From contig CAJNOJ010000135.1 of NCBI GenBank assembly GCA_905250025.1, positions 62,001-126,000 on the forward strand: 64,000 bases of DNA, read 5' to 3'. This DNA comes from Adineta ricciae. Lineage: Eukaryota; Rotifera; Eurotatoria; Adinetida; Adinetidae. Positions within the stretch are counted from its first letter, which is position 1, and each line of letters opens with the position of its first letter. A program made the translations under genes and the position numbers. Below the pieces are notes generated by a model that worked only from the letters and a program-made list of their open reading frames with translations, was not told where the DNA came from and did no database searches. Below, piece after piece: positions 54,801 through 63,800 of the stretch.

Positions 54801-57800
54801 GAAATGGGATAAAGAATCTCCGTATGAAGAAGAAACTGTTCAAGCAACATTCACATTAAGTCGCTTACCAGATAAACCAATTCAATGGTACAAAGGTAAA
54901 ATCGCTCTTCCAACTGAATCCACATCAAAATATAAATATGAACAAATGGATTGCACATTTACATTAACAATTCCTTCGACTGAGTTGAAAGATGCAGATA
55001 CATATTCAGTTAAACTTCCTGATGAAACACAATCATCAGCTCGTTTAAAAGTTCTGGAAACACCTGTGAAAGTGTTAGTTCCATTGACACTCCAACCAGC
55101 TGAACCAGTTCTTGGAAGTGAATTTACTCTATCGATAACATTGAGTCGAGATGTGAAGAACAACGCCAAATGGTTGAAGACTGGGAAAGATCTTTCACTG
55201 AAACGCGACTCGAGAATTTCATTCAAACAAGAACCGGACGATGAACACCAAGGTTTTCGATATTTAATCACTATTCGAGATGCTAAACCTGAAGATGAAG
55301 GCGCCTATCGATTCGAAGTTGAAGCCAATCAAATCAGCGAATCGAAAACTGTCAAATTACTCGAACCGAAGATTCTCATTGTTAAGTGCGACGAAATCCT
55401 CACTGGAAAAGTTGGCTCACCCGTCACATTCACATGCGAATTGAATCTTCCACAAGGTCATGTCACTTGGTATCGCGAAGGTATCAAATTAACATCATCG
55501 GACTCGACACCATTGAAATCAACAGGATTAACAGTTAAAAACAATGAAAATATTCGAACGTTGACCATCAATTCATTGAAAAAGGATGACTTTGGTTCGT
55601 ATACAGTGAAGACCAAAGATGACAAACGGGAAATTCAATTGAAACAACAAACGGATGATGATGGATTGAAAGTTCTCGAACATCCGGGAAAACTACTCGA
55701 TCTAGATCAAAATGATCAATTACAACTTTCAATTGTCACGAACAAAAAATGTCCAATCGAATTTTCAAAAGATGGAAAAGTCTTGAAAACAAGTGAAACA
55801 TTTGATAAAGATAAATCTCGATATACAGTGACATTTACAATCGACAAAGTCGATTTCAGCGATCAAGGAATTTACAAATCGATCTTACCAGGTACAAAGT
55901 ATGAATATCAAACTGAAGTTTTAGTTCACGATCCTTATCAACGACAAAAGGTCGATGTTGGTGAAGCGGAAGAACCATTGTTATTTGTGAAGAAATTAGA
56001 AGATCAGACAGTAAAGGAAGGTGTAGAAATTATTCTCGATTGTGAACTGAATCGAACGCCAAAATCTGCATCGATTTGGACACGAAATGGAAAAGAATTG
56101 ACGAGTAATGATCAAATCGAAATTATTCAAGATGACAAACATCTTCAATTGAAAATTCGAAAAGTTGCATCGGACGATCAAGCTGAATACACACTTAATG
56201 TTGAAAATCTCCGTGGACATGCTTTCATCGATGTGGTAAGTCACTTTTTCTTCTCAATTTCAGCAAAAACTTGCTTTTCTTTCATAGCTAACCGATCGCG
56301 TTCGATTTACTCAAAAACTCAATGACACCATCGTTAAAGTTGGTTCTCCGATCGTTCTTGAGTGTAAACTATCTATTTCTGATACACCAATTACATGGAA
56401 ACGAGATGGTCAACCTCTTGATAGCAAATATTCGACTGTTGATGGATATTTACATACACTTCGTCTACCATCTGCTGAACTCGATCACAGTGGAAAATAT
56501 TCTGCACACTACAATGATGAAATTGATACATCTTGCACCGTTTCTGTTCAAACTGAATTGGTCTTTGCCCGAGAATTACCTTCAGAATTAACTCTCAAAG
56601 CCGGTCAAAATCTTTTACTCGATGTGGAAACAACACGTCCGAATAAAACTGTTCAATGGTATCGCAACGGTCAACTGATTCCTCGGGTCGGTGATTCTCG
56701 TCATCGTCTGGCTGATGATAAATACGATCATTCAATCAAACTTTCCAAAGTCACCGAACAAGATGATCACGACATTCTCTACGAATGCGAATGCGATGGT
56801 GTGCGAACTCGATGTCGGGTCTATATTCAAAAAGAACCATTAGTTTTCTTCAAAGATCTGAAGGATACGAAATATGATTTAGACGATCGATTAGTATTTG
56901 TCGTCAAAATGAACAAACGCCCATCGAATGACGCGCGTTGGTTACACAACGGACAAGTTATTGAACCGTCGGATCGAATCAAAATCACCTACGACGAAAA
57001 AGAACATGAAGCGAAGTTAATTATTGAAAATTCCAATGAAGCTGACCAAGGAAAATATATGTACGATGCAATTGAAGCACGAACAAGTTGCACAGCTGAT
57101 TTGAAGGTGGTAAAAATGGAATTTGTTCAAGAATTGAGAAATCGATCGGTGAAACAAGATCAACCTGTCCAATTCGAATGCGAAGTGAATAAAATTCCCA
57201 CAAAGGTTGTTTGGCTGTTAAATGGACAAGTGATTGAACCAGACGGAACAAGATTTGAATGTGTCACATCACCCGGAAAGAAAAAATTTACATTGAAGAT
57301 CAAACAAACGTTGTTATCCGATGCTGGAGATGTCACCGTAAGAATTGATGATCAGATCGAATCAAATGCAACTTTAGATGTGAAAGGTTTGTGTGAATTT
57401 GAACGAAGATGATAAATGAAGTTATGATTATTTAGGAATTCCAATTGAATTTGTGAAAAGTCTGACGGGTGCTCGAGTTAATGAAAACGATACAGTTAAT
57501 TTCATTTGTGAATTAAATAAACCGAATATTCATGTCAAATGGTTTCACGAAGGAGAACCGATTGCACTTGGTATGGAATGGATGATTCAGTTTCGAAAAA
57601 GAACTTTCTTCATCTGATTTTATTTGAATTTAGATGATCATATTGATATTCAAGCGAAAGGAACTGTTCATTCATTGAAGATTTCCAAAGTTGCTTGGAA
57701 CGAAGGTGGAGAATACAAATGTGTTGCGGACGGTGGAGCGAAAACAAGTGCTACATTGATTGTCAAAAGTAAAAGGAAACTGTTTGCAACAGCATCATCA

Positions 57801-60800
57801 AATTTTCTCTTTTCTTTTAGCAACTCCAGTAACATTCACAAAACTTCTCGAAGAACGTATGTGCAATTTTGGCGACTCTGTTGAATTTACATGCGAAACA
57901 TCGAAACCATGTCGTGTCGAATGGTTTGTCAATGACAAACGTCTCACTCCTCAACAAGTTGATATCGAAACCATTGAGAATAAACACACACTTCGTCTTC
58001 CGAAAGTTAAATTAACCGACAAAGGTTGGTATAAATGTACCGTTCAAGACGAATTTACTGAAGCGAAATTAACGATCATCGGTAAGGAAAAACATATGGA
58101 AAAGTTTCTCGAAAGGAAAGATTTTTTTTGTGCTTTTAGACAAACCCGTCGAATTAGTCGAACCACTGACAGATGTTAATGTTCAAGAGAATGAAAATGC
58201 CACATTGATTTGTCAATTATCCAAACCAGATATGGATGTCGTTTGGTATCAAAATGACCGACGAATCTTTTTCACACCTCAATCGCGAATTCGTGCAAAA
58301 CAAGTCGATACGTTCTATAAATTGTTGTTAGATGATATTGAATACGATGATCAAGGAGTGTATGAAATGAGATGTGAAAATTTGAAAACATCGTGCCATT
58401 TGACAGTGAAGAAATTGGAAACTACGTTTCTTGATCATTTGAGAAATTTGAACGTACAAGAAGGAGTAAGAAACGTGAAATTCATTCCGTGAAATGTCAC
58501 GAATTCGTTTGGTTCGTTTCAGGAAACTGCGCGATTTCAATGTCGATTATCGAAATTGAGTTCCAATGTCCAATGGTTCAAAGATGGTGTTCGAATTTTA
58601 CCAAGTGATCGAATTGTTTATTCAATCAAAGGTGATCTTTTGTCATTGACTATTCACAATGCACAAATCGAAGACGAAGGAAACTATCGTTGTATGATCG
58701 ACAATCAACATACCGATGCAACATTAACTGTCGAACGTAAGTTTTACAACGTAGAAAGTTTCTTTCATTGAATTTCGTCTTTATTTAGCATTACCTGCCG
58801 TTTTTCTCAAATATTTACCGAAAACTTGGACGGTTTATGGTGATGAACCATTGGAATTGTCATGCCAAATCTCAAAACCGAATGTTCCAGTGATCTGGTC
58901 GAGAGATGGAATTCCAATAAGTGAAAAAGAACAAATGAGAAATGAAGGATTGAGATATAGTCTTTCGATTCCACATGGTGTTCGATCGGGTTTATACACA
59001 ATTCGAATCGATGATGTCAATGGACAAGAAAGTAGTTGTCAAGTGACAGTGGAGGATTTAGCAGAAAATGAACGAAAGAAACCAAAGATTATTCGTGGTC
59101 TGGAAGATTTGAATTTATCCGAAGGTGAAACATTGGAATTAAATTGTGAATTCCAAGGTGAAGATGTCGAAGCCACTTGGTTTCTAAATGGAATTATGCT
59201 TCGTACGAATGTTTTTACGACGCTCAATTTCAAAGCCAATGAATTGGCACAATTGCTGATGAAAGAAGTTTATCTTGAAGATGCTGGATTGTACAAATTA
59301 CGTTTGAAAAATAAATTTGGAGAAGTATCGACGTCGTGCACTGTGTATGTTCGTCTACGGGAACTTGGAACAGATCAACGAAAGATGAGCAGCGAAGATC
59401 TACCACCGAAGTGAGTCATTTGAGTGTTTGCTTGCGGTTTTATGCAATTTTTTGTAGATTTATTCAACCTATCTCGGATGTTTATGTTCATCACGGTCAA
59501 GAAGCGAATTTTCGTGCGATTATTACTGGACAGCCTACACCAAAAGTGACTTGGTATTGCAACTATAAGAAAATCGCCAATAATGAGAAATATCGTGTGA
59601 CACAAGAGAAAGATGAATATGTATTGGCGATTTTACAAGTCAATGAAAATGATGAATGTGAATACACATGTAAAGCAGAAAATCCTGTGGGAGAAAAGAC
59701 GTGTTCAGCGAATTTACATTTAATTGGACCATCGAAATCACAATCGTACGTTGAACTGTTGTTTTTCTCAGAAAGAAACGGACTTTTTTCTTTTGTAGAA
59801 CTGATGATATCGCACCGTCATTCATTCGTAAGCTTCGTAATTGCACAGTCATCGAAGGTCAACGTGCGAAATTCGATTGTTTTATCACTGGTCAACCGAA
59901 TCCAACGATTCGTTGGCTACATAATGGTTTAGCCTTAGATATCAATGAAAATCCCATGAAATATTCGTCACAAATTCAATCGAATGGAAAAGTTCTATTA
60001 ACAATTGAAGATTGTTCACAAGAAGATGCTGGTGAAATAACAATCATCGTTGAAAATCGTGCTGGATCAACACAATGTTCCGCAGAATTAACTGTCGAAC
60101 CTCATCATGAGTCCAGTCGATTAAAACGTCGTGTTAGTTTTGACGTTCCGGAATTGTCATCATCATCCGGCAAACAAGGAGCTTTACCATTACCACCATC
60201 AAGATTGTTATTAACGCCAAATTCGAAATCAAGCTTGAATTTGAGTTGGGAACATTCACCTTCGCATAGTCGAACACAGCCTTGTACTTACATTGTGGAA
60301 TTGAGAGATCCAAGAACGTATTCATGGACAACATATGTTTCAGCATTACCTGGTTTGTTTAAAGAGACTGCGATTTGGTTGATAGTTGTTTGTTCTTTGT
60401 AGATACGAGTTTGCAACTACGTGGTTTGAATTTGAATCATATTTATGCAGTTCGAGTGCGAGCAGAGAATGCGTTTGGTGTAAGTGATCCGTCGCAACCA
60501 GTTACAAGTCGACTTCTAAGTCGAAGTAAGGATTTTTGAATGAGAAGATTGAGATTTGTGATTGAACTAAATTTAGATGATCGAGGAAAAGAAGATGAAG
60601 AACCAATAAGTAAAACACGACGATTACCAACTTCCTCATTGGATGATTATGGTATATTCTTTACAGAAATGACTTGATTAGTATGCATTTCTCTTGATTT
60701 AGGAACTCGACCATCATTGCAAGTCGATGGACCTGATATTCAATACTTTCTCGAAGGACAAAATGTTCGAATCACCATGTTACTTGTTGGTTATCCAATT

Positions 60801-63800
60801 CCTGAGTTAACTTGGTATCATGATGTAAGTTTTCCCCTTCAAAATTCCGATTTCCTAATCATTTCTCATTGATTAAGGGCGAGAAAATCTCTTCATCCGA
60901 TCCTCGTATCAAATCATTCAATGATCATCGTGGTTATGCTTATCTTTCCATTGATTCTGCCTTAGCATCTGATGAAGGTACTTATGAAATCGTAGCGGAG
61001 AACAAATATGGCGTTGCTCGTCATACGGTCTATCTTTATCTTGCCGATCCGCCAATGTTTCTCGAACCATTACAAGACACTCGTTGTCGAACGCATGAAA
61101 CCTTCCGTTTGGAATGTAAAGTCGATGGAATTCCATATCCTGAAGTACGATTCTATAAAGATTGGCGGTTGTTAACTGATTCATATCGAACGCGCATAAG
61201 ACATATTGAACCGGATATTTGGCAATTGACAATTTACGGTGCAATCGAAAAAGATACTGGTCTCTACACTTGTACAGCAAAGAATATCGCTGGAGCGACT
61301 TTATCATCGGCAAATGTTAGTGTTGAAGACAATTTATTGAATATTCCACGACCGGATCTCGAAAGATCGATTGTAACATTCAAAAAGAAACGATTCGACG
61401 AAGATTATGATATTTTAGAAAGAATTGAACAGTAAGTCTAAGACGGGAAATAGATGGAATAGAATTGACAATATGATTTGTTTCAGTGGACCTATTTCGT
61501 CAGTTTATCGTGTCATCGAACGACGAACAGCAAAAGAACGTATAGCGAAAGTTGTACATAATCCGAAATATTTCGACTGGCTTCGAAGAGAAATGGAGAT
61601 CCTTTCGCATCTATATGATTCAAATATTCCCCGATTACATGACGCTTATGAGACGGATAAGATGCTTGCAATCGTTTTCGACAAGTAAGTTCAAATCGTG
61701 TGAAAACACCGCGAAAACGCAGATTTTCTTCTGATTTAGTATCCAAGGAGACGATCTACTCGAACATCTTCTCAACCGTCGAACCTACACCGAACATGAC
61801 GCATCATTAATCATTCGTAATCTCGTTGAAACATTGAAACATTTGCATTCCAGAAATATCGTTCATCTCGATATCAAAGTAAACCTATTTTTCTGCACGA
61901 ATTTCGTTAAATAATTCTCTCCTTTCTATTTCAGCCTGATAACATCTATATTGATGATCGATATGATCCAATTCGCGTACAATTATTAGGTTTTACTAAC
62001 GCCCGTCATTTGACAGGAACATCGAATGTGTATTCTGATTACGGCGCACCGGAATATATCGCACCGGAAATCATTCATCGTTATCCAGTATCTCTCACAA
62101 CGGACATGTGGAACATGTATGTGATTTGTCATTTAGTATTTACTTATGTTGAATTGTCATTTTTAGTGGTATTTTAACGTATTTGTTGTTGGGTGGTCAA
62201 ACGCCGTTTATTGGTGCAAATGATTTTGATACTTTACAAAATATTCGTCAAGGAAGATGGACATTTGGTGATCGATTTACGAATATCTCACCAGATGCGA
62301 AGGACTTTATCACACGTTTGTTGAATCCTGATCAACAGAATCGTTTAACAGCGGAACAAGCATTAAATCATCCATGGTTGAAATATGCACTGCAACAAAT
62401 TGATAAAGTTCCAATTTCATCTGATCGACTACAAGGATCGTACTCTCGACAACTTTTTGATGTGAGTTTATTTTAAACTTTGTTCTTTTTACAAGATTTG
62501 GTGATTTTAGCGTGAATATCGTCGTACTTCTTCGCGACCTTTACCAACAATTAGCGAAATTGCTTCAATGCGAGGTGATTTGGGTGGTTATGGCGATGAT
62601 AGAGAACGAACTTACGATGATCGTCATATTCGAACACGGGCACGACGTACATCCCGAGGTAAATTGAAAACTTTATCTTACACTAATTCAATTTATTTGA
62701 TTGTAGATATTTCATTTGATGATCATGATCACGAAATTCATCGTCGTCCATCGATAATCGAAGATGAAAATCTCACACCTGGCTCGTACCTTCTTCCAAT
62801 CTATGATGTCGATTTTGCCATTCGTATGCGTGGTTATCGTCGATCAAGTTATCAAAATCGTTACACATCGTCCGAATATCTCTACGCACCACCTGTTGCT
62901 CCTCCTGAACGTCTTCTCGCACGTGATACAGTCAAAGAACGTCTTCATGTCGATGCGCAAGGACGACGAGTACGGGGTTGTTCAGCCGTACCACATAGTG
63001 GCTGTTCAGCATCGCGAGAATTAAGTGTTCAACCAGGCGGTACACGAGGAATTTCAGCAACACCGTCCTTCTATGCGCCGTATGGACGAACAAGTGAATC
63101 ACCTGCACATGGCTATGGATTGTCGGCGAGATACGGAAGTACATCGCGGTTATCACCATTTCCAGGTGGTACGGCACGTGCGCCAAGTATTCCAAGAGAA
63201 TTTCAAGCACAGGGCTTTACAGAAGATCAACGGGCATCACGAGGCGAAGGTAAATCTAGTAGAAAAGAAGAAAATTGGTTTAGATGAAAGAGTTGCTTTG
63301 TAGGTTTTGCTGCGGTGTTCAAAGAAAAACTAGTTGATACATCATTTTTGGTTGGTGGCACAGTTATTTTACGATGTAAAGCACAAGGCAATCCATTTCC
63401 ACGTATTTTTTGGTATCGAAATGATGAATTCATCATCGAAGACGATCATATTCAATTTGCTCAAGGCGAAGATGGTCTTTGTACATTAACAATCACCCAC
63501 TGTAAAGCAAGTGACATCGGTATTTACCGTTGCGTGGCACGAAATCTGTATGGTGATGCATCATGCAAAGCAAGATTATTAATCGGAGGTAAAGAGCAAT
63601 TTTTTCTTCTAATTCGATCATTGTTAACGAATCGTTTTCATTTTAAAGATGTTCCTGATCGACCACAACGTCCAATTGTAATTGATGTTTCATCTAGTCA
63701 AGCTTATCTTGTTTGGAGTTCACCATTGTATGACGGTAATAACGACATCAATGGTTTCCGTGTTGATTACAAAGCACGTGAAGATCTTAAATGGACACAA

